Shown one piece after another: positions 1 to 7,225 of a stretch of DNA of 16,750 nucleotides. The position numbers and the translations under genes were made by a program. The notes below the pieces were generated by a model that saw nothing but the letters and a program-made list of their open reading frames with translations, had not been told where the DNA came from and made no database searches. How positions within the stretch are numbered: the stretch's first letter is position 1; every line of letters begins with the position of its first letter. The stretch spans positions 1 through 16,750 of the forward strand of contig CAJXVF010000005.1 of the NCBI GenBank assembly GCA_913060845.1, read 5' to 3'. The stretch is from an uncultured Alphaproteobacteria bacterium (GTDB lineage Bacteria; Pseudomonadota; Alphaproteobacteria; Bin95).

Positions 1-49
1 ACGAGATGTAGAGAGGTCTCGTGGGCTCGGAGATGTGTATAAGAGACAG
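1..49. other. Illumina Nextera adapter remnant (non-genomic)
   Basis: Bases 1-7 match the tail of the P7 flow-cell oligo. Bases 8-15 (GTAGAGAG) are the adapter-strand form of the Nextera i7 index N707 (read as CTCTCTAC). Bases 16-49 match the Nextera read-2 adapter and end in the Tn5 mosaic end AGATGTGTATAAGAGACAG (31-49). Three adapter parts in the right order and with exact lengths cannot be chance. Genomic sequence starts at base 50, where an RTX coding region on the minus strand is cut off, so this is an untrimmed contig end. Confidence 0.98.
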
Positions 50-1343
50 ATGAAATAGGTGTCGTTATCAGCCGCCCCTTGCATTTGGTCAGCGCCTTCG
101 CCGCCATCCAAAATATCGTCCCCGTTTTGGCCAAACAGCGTATCGTCATCGTCCCCGCCAAAGAGCATGTCGTTGCCATCATTGCCGACTAGCTGGTCTG
201 ACCCTGCAGCGCCATGGGCTTCATCATTGGCCCCAGCACCAGTGAAAAGTCATTTCCGGCAGATAGGATCACCTTCTCAATAGAGGTGAAGGTCTTAGTG
301 CCAGAATTGAAATTGATGGATGTCTGGCTGCGATCCGTCGCGTCAATTGTGTCGTCGCCGTCACCACCGTCAAAAACAGTCGTGTCAAACCGATCAATCA
401 GAATGTCATCACCATCACCGTCAAAGAGCTGTTCGGTGTGCCCAGTGGAGATATTGCCGGTTATGAAACCGAGGCCATCCAAGGTGTTATTGCCGATGCC
501 GCCGCGCAGAATGTCATCACCTGACCCGCCGAACAGCGTGTCATTGCCGATACCGCCATCGATTTCATCATTGGCGGCGTTGCCGAAGATCGTATCGTTG
601 CCATCGCCTCCATTAATGTTGGTATCGAAATTAGGTGCCATGAATTTGTCGGCGCTGGCAGTGCCGGTGATGTCGATCTCATTGTTCACCGCGTCGTGGG
701 CGATAGTGAGGGCATCGAAATTAAAGGCGGTCGTGTCGCCATACAAGAAGTTCACGGCCTCTTTATCCAAGATGCCGATATCGGTCACGGTTTCGCCGGC
801 CCCAACGCTTTTCATCACTGTGTTGGCAACGTTCTCAACACTTGGATCAAGTGTATTGTTGCCGTCGTCAGAATGATCGAGACCGAGTGCATGGCCAATT
901 TCGTGCAGAAGGATGCGGAACCCGGCTGTGCCGGAGTCCAGCGGGAAATGCGCCTGGTTCATCACCACATGGCCGATGGAGCCTTGGGGCGCTGTTGTAA
1001 CTGGCACACTCGCAAAGCTCACGACGTTGCCATTGCTGGTGATACTGGTGGCATCAACGAATTGCAGCATGCCGCCATCATCAACCTCAACAAACCGAAT
1101 GCCTGCTGCAGCTTCAAATTTGGCTAGGGCAAGGCGGACAATTGCTTGCTGGCCAGCATCTGAGAACCCGGTCGTGAAATCGCCAATGACCTTGTCTGCG
1201 AACTCCGACTCGTCTGGCAATTCAGATACCAAGTCATCAAAGCTATAGGTCACGACGACCGGCGTTCCATCGCCCCGCTCATTATTCCAGCGGAATGCTG
1301 GATTGTCGAAAATCAGAGCAGTGAAGTCAGTTACGACAGGCAT
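50..1343 (-). CDS. Serralysin-like M10B zinc metalloprotease with RTX repeats (partial, frameshifted)
   Basis: Predicted secreted, calcium-dependent zinc endopeptidase. The catalytic domain (about residues 1-205) holds the metzincin zinc site HEIGHALGLDH at 147-157 and a likely Met-turn (NTVMKS, 174-179). RTX nonapeptide repeats of the GGxGxDxL type follow at about 244-290 and 305-335. No N-terminal signal peptide is visible, as expected for type I secretion, which uses a C-terminal signal. The ATG at 1341-1343 has an AGGGAG Shine-Dalgarno about 9 nt upstream. In the start frame a TAG at 189-191 ends the protein at 384 residues with a non-RTX tail. Another frame continues from about 245 to 50 with perfect RTX sequence (for example GNDGNDMLFGGDDDDTLFG). 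One missing base in the AAAA run at 245-248 would join them. The gene then runs off the contig end. Family assignment is firm; whether the frameshift is real is not known. Confidence 0.88.
245..248 (-). other. Apparent 1-nt frameshift in a homopolymer of the RTX protease
   Basis: Upstream of this run the frame reads ...SAGNDF. Downstream of it only the other frame gives RTX sequence (TGAGANDEAHGAAGSDQLVGN). Adding one T to the coding-strand TTTT gives a smooth join (AGNDFFTGAGANDE). Without it translation stops at 189-191 after a tail with no RTX character. Confidence 0.75.
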
Positions 1344-1355
1344 TGGATGGCGCTC

Positions 1356-1371
1356 CCTGACTGTATTCAGG
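1356..1371. promoter_or_regulatory. Small inverted repeat next to the protease ribosome-binding site
   Basis: Arms CCTGA (1356-1360) and TCAGG (1367-1371) flank a 6-nt loop. On the minus strand the second arm runs into the AGGGAG Shine-Dalgarno of the protease gene, so a transcript hairpin could mask it. This lies in the 147-bp divergent region 1344-1490 between the protease and lutA. Nothing else in that region stands out; no clear -35/-10 pair was found. A five-base-pair stem can easily arise by chance. Confidence 0.2.
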
Positions 1372-1490
1372 CAATATGGCGGTACGGCGGACCGAAGTCA
1401 TGTATCCGCAATCACGATCACCCCTAGAAGATTAGGCCGAATTGCGGCAGATATGGGGCAGTTGTTCTTTCCTCCGCGTTAAGGTGCGCC

Positions 1491-2252
1491 ATGGCTGAGC
1501 CGTCTAATTCCCGCCCGCAAGTTGGCCTGTTTGTGACCTGCCTTGTGGATGCAATGCGTCCAAATATTGGCTTTGCAGCTGTGAAAACGCTGGAGGAGGC
1601 GGGCGCTGATGTTCATGTACCGGCGGCACAAACCTGTTGCGGCCAGCCAGCGTTCAATTCCGGCGCTACGGATGAGGCTCGCTCGATCGCCAAGCAGGTG
1701 ATCGCGGCATTTGAAGAATTTGATTATCTCGTCGCCCCATCCGGGTCCTGCGCCGGATCAATCAAAACGCATTATGGCGCGTTGTTTCAAAACGAACCTG
1801 ATTGGCTTGCCCGGTCTGAAGCGCTCGCCGCAAAATCCTATGAGATAACGGATTTCTTGGTGAGCGTGATGAACTGGCGACCCGCCGGGGTTAGTTTGAA
1901 TGGGACGGCGGCCTATCACGATAGTTGCTCTGGCCTTCGCGAACTTGGCGTTAAAGCGCAGCCACGGGCATTACTTGAAGATGTTTCTGGCCTGGAACTC
2001 AAGCCTCTGAAGGGTGACGAAGCGTGTTGCGGGTTCGGCGGCACATTCTGCGTGAAGTTTCCGGAAATTTCGGGTGCCATCGTTCAGGAGAAGGCGACAC
2101 GTATCCAGGAAACCGGGGCTGATATGCTGCTAGCAGGGGACCTTGGCTGCTTGATGAATATGGCGGGCAAGCTCTCACGGGATGGTGCGCCCATTCGATG
2201 CTTCCACGTTATCGAAGCTCTGGCCGGAATGGCCGATGGAGAGGGGATATGA
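1491..2252 (+). CDS. lutA: LutA-type lactate oxidation Fe-S protein
   Basis: Subunit of the LutABC-type L-lactate oxidising complex (cytoplasmic face), which feeds lactate-derived electrons onward and yields pyruvate. The 253-residue protein has two cysteine-rich CCG domains: TCCGQPAFNSG around Cys49-Cys50 with SGSCAGS at Cys87, then HDSCSGLRELG (His143, Cys146) and ACCGFGGTF (Cys179-Cys180). Length fits the LutA/YkgE family, which is near 240 residues. The ATG at 1491 follows a weak AAGGTG. The stop overlaps the lutB start as ATGA (2249-2252), so the two are translationally coupled. A glycolate-oxidase-type (GlcF-like) CCG protein is the alternative, but the lutB partner and single-protein size favour LutA. 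Confidence 0.88.
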   Translation: MAEPSNSRPQVGLFVTCLVDAMRPNIGFAAVKTLEEAGADVHVPAAQTCCGQPAFNSGATDEARSIAKQVIAAFEEFDYLVAPSGSCAGSIKTHYGALFQNEPDWLARSEALAAKSYEITDFLVSVMNWRPAGVSLNGTAAYHDSCSGLRELGVKAQPRALLEDVSGLELKPLKGDEACCGFGGTFCVKFPEISGAIVQEKATRIQETGADMLLAGDLGCLMNMAGKLSRDGAPIRCFHVIEALAGMADGEGI

Positions 2253-3667
2253 GCGTTCATACAGCAACGCCTGCTGCGTTTAAGGCAGAGGCCAAAGCTG
2301 CCCTCGCTAAGCCGCAGCTGAAGGTCGCACTCGACCGAGCGACGAACTTGCTCCAAGGGCGTCGCGTAGAGGTGATGGCGGAGTTTCCTGAATATCAGAC
2401 AGCGCGCGACCAGGGTGCTGCCATCAAGGATCACACGCTCAAATATCTCGACCATTATCTTGAGCAATTTGAGGCTGCAGCTAAGGCATCGGGCACAGAA
2501 GTGCATTGGGCATCGACGCCAGAGGAAGCAACGCGGATATGCGTTGAGATTTGCCAACGGCGTGGTGCCAAATCCGTTACGCGGGTTAAGTCCATGTTGG
2601 GGGAGGAGATCGGCCTGCCCAAAGCCTTGGCAGATGCCGGGATTGAGCGGGTTGAGACAGACTTGGCTGAGCACATCATCCAACTGGCAGATGAGCGGCC
2701 TTCCCACATCGTCATCCCGGCACTGCATAAAACGCAGGAAGAAGTCGCCGACCTATTCACAAAGAACCACGCCGAGCCCCGCGCTTCCGATGACGTAGAA
2801 GACCTGGTGGCCAGTGCGCGTCATGAGCTTCGCAACAAATATGTGAGCGCCGATGTTGGGATATCAGGTGCCAATTTTCTGATTGCTGAAACGGGCGCCA
2901 TCGTTACGGTCACCAATGAGGGCAATGCTGAACTGACAACCGCGCTCCCGCCTTGCCATATTGTGACTGTGGGAATTGAAAAGTTTGTCCCAAATCAGGA
3001 GCATGCCAGCCTGTTCCTGCGGCTGCTGGCGCGTTCAGCGCTTGGTTCTGAGTTCACGCAGTATGTGACGTTCTACAATGGTCCTAAGCGCCTCGGTGAC
3101 CACGACGGCCCAGAAGAAATGCATATCGTTCTGGTCGACAATCGGCGCACCCAGATGCTGGCTGGCGATATGCGGGATATGCTGCGTTGCATCCGCTGCG
3201 GTGCCTGCATGAACCACTGCCCAGTCTACGGGGCTGTTGGCGGCCATCCCTATGGCGGGACATACCCTGGGCCAATGGGGTCGGTGCTCACACCAGCGCT
3301 GACCAGTTTGGAGGAGGCGGGGGATCTGCCGAATGCATGCACACTGAATGGCCGCTGCCAGGAGGTCTGCCCTGTCAAAATTCCGCTGACAGACATGATG
3401 CGCTCCATGCGCGAACGGCAATGGCGCGAACGGATGGTCAAACCGCGTGCCCGCTTGGCGATCCAGGCATGGGCATTCGCGGCAAAACGGCCATGGCTTT
3501 ATCGCACAGGAACCCGGATTGCCGTCAAAGCCATCCGGCTGTTTCGGGGCAAACGCGGCCGTATCCAGTCGCTTCCGCTGGCTGGTGGATGGACCGGCTC
3601 ACGGGATATGACAGTTCCGGAAAGCAGCACTTTTATGGCCCAATGGAAGGCCGGTAGGCGGCGCTAG
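2249..3667 (+). CDS. lutB: LutB-type lactate oxidation Fe-S protein
   Basis: Iron-sulfur subunit of the Lut lactate-oxidising complex. The 472-residue protein has an N-terminal LUD (DUF162) domain, about 60-300, with the GISGANFLIAETGAIV core, then a ferredoxin-like region. Its first [4Fe-4S] motif is complete: CIRCGACMNHCP (Cys314, 317, 320, 324). The second reads CTLNGRCQEVCP: Cys364, Cys370 and Cys374 are present but the expected second cysteine is Asn367. The chosen ATG at 2249 overlaps the lutA stop and has GAGAGGGG just upstream; an earlier in-frame start at 2198 lies inside lutA and adds nothing conserved. No lutC follows: the next gene converges from the other strand and shares the CTAG at 3664-3667. 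LutC may be encoded elsewhere or be absent. Confidence 0.9.
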   Translation: MSVHTATPAAFKAEAKAALAKPQLKVALDRATNLLQGRRVEVMAEFPEYQTARDQGAAIKDHTLKYLDHYLEQFEAAAKASGTEVHWASTPEEATRICVEICQRRGAKSVTRVKSMLGEEIGLPKALADAGIERVETDLAEHIIQLADERPSHIVIPALHKTQEEVADLFTKNHAEPRASDDVEDLVASARHELRNKYVSADVGISGANFLIAETGAIVTVTNEGNAELTTALPPCHIVTVGIEKFVPNQEHASLFLRLLARSALGSEFTQYVTFYNGPKRLGDHDGPEEMHIVLVDNRRTQMLAGDMRDMLRCIRCGACMNHCPVYGAVGGHPYGGTYPGPMGSVLTPALTSLEEAGDLPNACTLNGRCQEVCPVKIPLTDMMRSMRERQWRERMVKPRARLAIQAWAFAAKRPWLYRTGTRIAVKAIRLFRGKRGRIQSLPLAGGWTGSRDMTVPESSTFMAQWKAGRRR

Positions 3668-5229
3668 AACGGCGTGTTGATTCCAATAAAGTCTGAAGCA
3701 TCTAGGCCTCCCTGAGCAACGCCTGCAAGCACGACCCTTCCGCCATCCGCGAAATCAATCACAGCTTTTCCAGCGATTGTTTTGATGAATGGTAGAATGT
3801 CTCTGGAGAAATCGTTGAACCTGAAAATGGTGACGTCGAGAAAATCTGTACCGTTCTCGAAGTCAAAAATCAGGTCCAGCCCGCCGCCCGGCTCGAACGC
3901 AAATGTATCCGCCCCACCAGATCCAACCAGTTTGTCAAAACCAGCGCCGCCGAAAATTGTGTCATCGCCGCCCTGGCCGATCAAAACATTATCTCCGGCG
4001 CCGCCAATGATCAGGTCATTGCCGCCACCTGCTTTAACAATGTCCTTGCCTGCGCCCAGGCCGTAGGTCTCTGCACCCGAGCGGCCAATGTAGAATAGGT
4101 CATCATCCGTTGATGTAATCTGTTGATTAGCGGCAATCCGCACGCGTTCTATGCCTTCAAACGCATCGAGCAGCGTAAGGTCCAGAATGCCAGTTGATTG
4201 AACAACCAGCGTATCAATTAGCCATTCGCCGCCGAAGATGCTGTCTCCGGCTTTTAGGTGGTTTGCCCGCTCAAAGATCAAGTCATTGCCGGAACCACCA
4301 AAGGCTGTGTCATTTCCCAGACCAAGCACGAGGCGGTCATTGCCAGAATCGCCGTAGAGAAAATCGTTCCCAAGGCTGCCATTGATGACGTCGTCACCCG
4401 CACCGCCGAAGCCTCTGTCATCGCCGCCACCCAATGATCCCGTATCCCGGCCTTCGCCGCCTCGGACAACATCATTACCGCCACCCGCGTTAAACGTATC
4501 ATCGCCTTGAGCGAGGATCAGGCGGTTGGCTTGGCGGTTGCCGGTAAGCGCTTCGCCTGCTGCCGTTCCGATCTGTGCTAAGCCTGTGTTGTCAAATCCA
4601 AATACAACATGGTTGAGAGATGAGGCTTCTTCTGGCCCGCCCATGCTGATGTCGTCGAAGCCATCGCCGTTAAAGTCGCCGATGCCGGAAAGCCCGGTGC
4701 CTGTTCGACCGTTTACGGCATCAAATCGGATTCCCTCGGATGCATCCAGAGAGCTCAAGTCTGTATCCGCGTCAAAGCCGTTGTCTTTGCCGTAAATCAA
4801 GAAAACTTCGCCGGGGAATATGCCGTTGCCGTAGTCTGCATTGGCATCTGGTGCACCAACAAGCACATCATCAAAACCATCGCCGTTAAAATCACCAGCG
4901 CTAGAGACTTTTGCTCCGGCACCTTCGAATGCATCTATTCCGTTGAGCCTGAAGCCATTTGCACCATCCAAGCTCGCAAGATCAATGCTGGCAGGCTGAG
5001 CGGCACCACTGCCAAAGATCACATAGACCTCACCAGCGTTCTGGAGATATCCGCCGGGACCATCGACTGACGGCGCACCGATGATGATGTCACTGAAGCC
5101 ATCACCATTTACATCTCCCGCATCTGCGACGCTTGTGCCAACTTCGTCCTGGGCCGCGATGCCTTCAAATTTGATACCGTTTGCACCGTCCAATGCTGAA
5201 AGATCAAATGAGGCAGCAAAGCCGTCCGA
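3664..5229 (-). pseudogene. FG-GAP/RTX exoprotein, C-terminal part after an in-frame stop
   Basis: Continuation, in the same frame, of the coding region that starts at 6081. It encodes 521 residues: FG-GAP blades 5-7 (DVNGDGFSD, DFNGDGFDD, DFNGDGFDD), then two blocks of RTX calcium-binding repeats (roughly 4275-4510 and 3885-4060, motifs such as GGAGDDVINGSLGNDFLYG and GGGNDLIIGGAGDNVLIG). It ends in a hydrophobic/acidic tail (DASDFIGINTPF) of the kind seen in type I secretion substrates. No convincing own start exists: the first start-like codon is a TTG at 5191-5193 with no Shine-Dalgarno, lying inside a conserved blade. This part would be made only if the TAA at 5230-5232 is read through or is a sequencing error. 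The role, by analogy, is calcium-stabilised extracellular binding or adhesion; no catalytic motif is seen. Confidence 0.75.
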
Positions 5230-5232
5230 TTA
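5230..5232 (-). other. In-frame TAA splitting the FG-GAP/RTX gene
   Basis: Coding-strand codon 284 from the ATG at 6081 is TAA, and both reading frame and 72-residue repeat period continue unbroken on either side. The aligned position after the FG or YG of other blades is Lys (residues 140 and 432, both GGC AAA) or Ser. A single A-to-T change from AAA explains it. Confidence 0.88.
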
Positions 5233-6081
5233 GCCAGATATCAGATAGACTTCGCCTACTTCTGATGAGCCGCCCTGACGGTTTTGGAATGCGCCAATCA
5301 GCAGGTCATCAAGGCCGTCGCCATTGAAATCACCGGCACCGGAAATTCCGTAACCGCTGGTGTCATCTGCGGCCAAGCCTTCTAAGCGGAACCCGTCGGA
5401 CCCATCTAGGTCGCTGATCTCTTTGGTCGCTGAAAAGCTGCTCAAGGAACCGAAGATGACATGGCTTGTGCCAGCGTAGCTCAGGCCGCTGGGGTCAGCG
5501 CCGAACCCGCCGAATGCAATGTCCGATAGGCCGTCACCATTTATGTCGCCAATATTGGAAACGGCACCGCCAATGCGGTCGAACACGTTTTCTCCTAGGA
5601 TACGAACCCCGTCAGATCCATCTACGCTGTCAAACGCGATATCACTGGCGAAAGCCGTCGTTTTGCCGAAAATAATGATGGCTTCGCCAGGGGCGTCAAC
5701 GGCGCTTGGGCCAGCTAGGTCGGCACCAATAATTAGGTCATCGATCCCGTCGCCATTCAGATCACCAACTGCTGAAACAGAACGGCCAACGCTGTCCGAT
5801 TCACTAATGCCTGGAACAACGAATCCATCAGATCCGTCAAGAGTATTTGGATTGAAGGCTTTGCTGAAGCCGCCTGCGGAGCCGAACAGCACAAAGGCTT
5901 TGCCGGCGTTTGATCCACCGTTGGCGGTGGAGCCGGGAGCGCCGACGATGATGTCTTCAAACCCATCCGCGTTGATGTCGCCAGCGCCAGAGACAGAAAA
6001 TCCTAAATGGTCGTTGGATTCAATATTCTCAAAGCGGAATCCGTCCGTGCCATCCAGCGCTTCTAGGTCAAATGGGGTCAT
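5230..6081 (-). CDS. FG-GAP/RTX exoprotein, N-terminal part (blades 1-4)
   Basis: 283 residues made of four FG-GAP (integrin alpha-type) repeats. Their calcium-binding loops are DINADGFED, DLNGDGIDD, DINGDGLSD and DFNGDGLDD, starting at residues 35, 107, 179 and 251, exactly 72 apart. Counting the stop as one codon, the next loop falls at 323, again 72 away, and two more follow at 397 and 469: seven blades in all, a full beta-propeller. The chosen ATG is at 6079-6081 with GGAGA about 10 nt upstream. A TTG at 6178-6180 would add a hydrophobic 33-residue leader but has no clear ribosome-binding site. No enzyme motif is present. Likely secreted and calcium-binding. As it stands it would give a four-blade fragment lacking the C-terminal secretion signal, so it is probably non-functional if the stop is real. 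Confidence 0.8.
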   Translation of the reverse strand: MTPFDLEALDGTDGFRFENIESNDHLGFSVSGAGDINADGFEDIIVGAPGSTANGGSNAGKAFVLFGSAGGFSKAFNPNTLDGSDGFVVPGISESDSVGRSVSAVGDLNGDGIDDLIIGADLAGPSAVDAPGEAIIIFGKTTAFASDIAFDSVDGSDGVRILGENVFDRIGGAVSNIGDINGDGLSDIAFGGFGADPSGLSYAGTSHVIFGSLSSFSATKEISDLDGSDGFRLEGLAADDTSGYGISGAGDFNGDGLDDLLIGAFQNRQGGSSEVGEVYLISG

Positions 6082-6181
6082 CGTGCGCGCATCTCCGTTG
6101 TGCGGGGGGCGAGGCTTAGGCCAGCTATACCAGCAGAATTGAGGGTAATAAAGCGCTAGAATTAAGGCCAGCTTGATCAAC

Positions 6182-6195
6182 CGAATTGGTATTCG
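6182..6195. promoter_or_regulatory. Candidate operator (inverted repeat)
   Basis: CGAAT and ATTCG arms around TGGT make a perfect 5-bp inverted repeat. It lies in the 226-bp divergent region (6082-6307) between the FG-GAP/RTX gene and the catabolic operon, where a regulator of the operon would be expected to bind. No regulator gene is adjacent, and a repeat this short may be chance. Confidence 0.2.
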
Positions 6196-6249
6196 ATGTT
6201 ACAATTCAGAGCCGTCCTGGATCATTATTCACGCTGATCTGGTACGCCC

Positions 6250-6278
6250 TTGAACTTGGATGCAGTCTGCTGTCCAAT
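6250..6278 (+). promoter_or_regulatory. Candidate sigma70-type promoter for the catabolic operon
   Basis: TTGAAC (6250-6255) and TCCAAT (6273-6278) are 17 nt apart and match 4 of 6 bases each of the -35 and -10 consensus. This would place the transcript start about 20-25 nt before the ATG at 6308, with the AGGAG ribosome site at 6297-6301 in the leader. It is the best candidate seen in 6082-6307, but weak. Confidence 0.28.
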
Positions 6279-6307
6279 TTTGCCGGTGAATCGAAATAGG
6301 AGCCGTC

Positions 6308-7222
6308 ATGAAAGATTGGGACCGTGGCAAAGCCGTTGGGATTGTCGGCGTCGGCGTGATGGGCGGCGGTATGGCGCGGAATATTCTGGCCAAAGGCTTT
6401 CCGGTCATTGCTTTTGACGTTGATGAGGCGGCGCTTGATGACATTGTCAGCAAGGGTGCCAAGCGGGCTGCTTCGGCGACGGAAGTTGCGGAGCAGGCGG
6501 CGACACTAATTTGTATGGTCGAGACAACTGCGCAATCGGAAACGGTGATCGCCAGCGACGAAGGCTTTTTGCCAGCATTGCGCCAGGGAGATACCGTCAT
6601 CTCTGCAGCTACGATCGATCCCGTTGCGGTTAAGCGCTGGCATGCGATGTTGGCAACGAAGGGCGTAGCGCTGCTGGACACGCCGGTATCTGGCGGTGCG
6701 GAGCGGGCTGATAGGGGCGATCTTTCGGCAATCGTCGGCGGTGATGCGGCAGCGCTTGAAGCTGTGCGGCCTGTCGTGGAAGCCTATGCGTCACGTGTGT
6801 TCCATGTGGGCGAGGCGGGGCAGGGGCTCGCCATGAAGCACGTCAACAACATGATGATCCAAACAACAACGGCTGCACTGGCGGAAGCCTTCGTGATGGG
6901 CAAAAAGGCTGGATTGGATCCGCAACAAATTTATGATGTGCTTAGCGTCTCAACCGGGGCATCAACGGCGCTTGATATGCGGGCACCACGCTTCATTTCT
7001 GGTGACTTTTCGCCGGGAGGCACGGTAGATATTACGTGCAAGGACCAGGGCTTGCAGGTAGATTTCGCAAAGTCGCTCGGCGTGCCGATGTTCATGGCAA
7101 ATGTCAGCCTGCAGATATTTGAGATGGCGAAGGCGCGTGGGCTGAACAAGCTCGACAGCGCCTCTGTCATCACGTTGTATGAAGAGATGGCCGGCGTGCA
7201 AGTCGGCAAACGGGAGAATTAG
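6308..7222 (+). CDS. NAD(P)-dependent beta-hydroxyacid dehydrogenase (3-hydroxyisobutyrate dehydrogenase family)
   Basis: Cytoplasmic oxidoreductase that interconverts a beta-hydroxyacid and its oxo form. The 304-residue protein has a Rossmann nucleotide loop GIVGVGVMGGGMARN (11-25), the substrate-binding motif DTPVSGG (124-130), the catalytic-lysine motif GLAMKHVNNMM (Lys177, Asn180-181) and KDQGLQVDFAKSLGVP (from Lys245). Length is normal for the family. A strong AGGAG lies 6 nt before the ATG. It is the first of six genes in one direction, 3 nt ahead of the Rieske alpha subunit, so it probably oxidises or reduces an intermediate of that pathway. Members act on 3-hydroxyisobutyrate, tartronate semialdehyde and similar compounds. 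The substrate cannot be read here, so no mmsB or garR symbol is given. Confidence 0.87.
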   Translation: MKDWDRGKAVGIVGVGVMGGGMARNILAKGFPVIAFDVDEAALDDIVSKGAKRAASATEVAEQAATLICMVETTAQSETVIASDEGFLPALRQGDTVISAATIDPVAVKRWHAMLATKGVALLDTPVSGGAERADRGDLSAIVGGDAAALEAVRPVVEAYASRVFHVGEAGQGLAMKHVNNMMIQTTTAALAEAFVMGKKAGLDPQQIYDVLSVSTGASTALDMRAPRFISGDFSPGGTVDITCKDQGLQVDFAKSLGVPMFMANVSLQIFEMAKARGLNKLDSASVITLYEEMAGVQVGKREN

Positions 7223-7225
7223 GTT

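Noticed and set aside
214..876. Plus-strand open frames rich in Ser/Pro across the RTX and FG-GAP regions (also 3782-4066, 4526-4795 and 5519-6142)
   Set aside because: They are the complement of Gly/Asp-rich repeats on the minus strand, which removes stops in the antisense frame; no domain or ribosome site supports them.
1400..1490. Promoter before lutA (TTGCGG at 1442 with a TTCTTT 17 nt on)
   Set aside because: The -10 match is too poor to report as a feature.
3885..4510. Periodic short repeats suggesting a CRISPR or satellite array
   Set aside because: The period is that of RTX nonapeptides in the minus-strand protein; units are degenerate and there are no uniform repeat-spacer blocks.
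6079..6180. Signal-peptide-like leader for the FG-GAP/RTX protein beginning at TTG 6178-6180
   Set aside because: The start codon is TTG without a clear ribosome site, while the ATG at 6081 has GGAGA upstream and opens directly into the first blade; type I substrates need no N-terminal signal.
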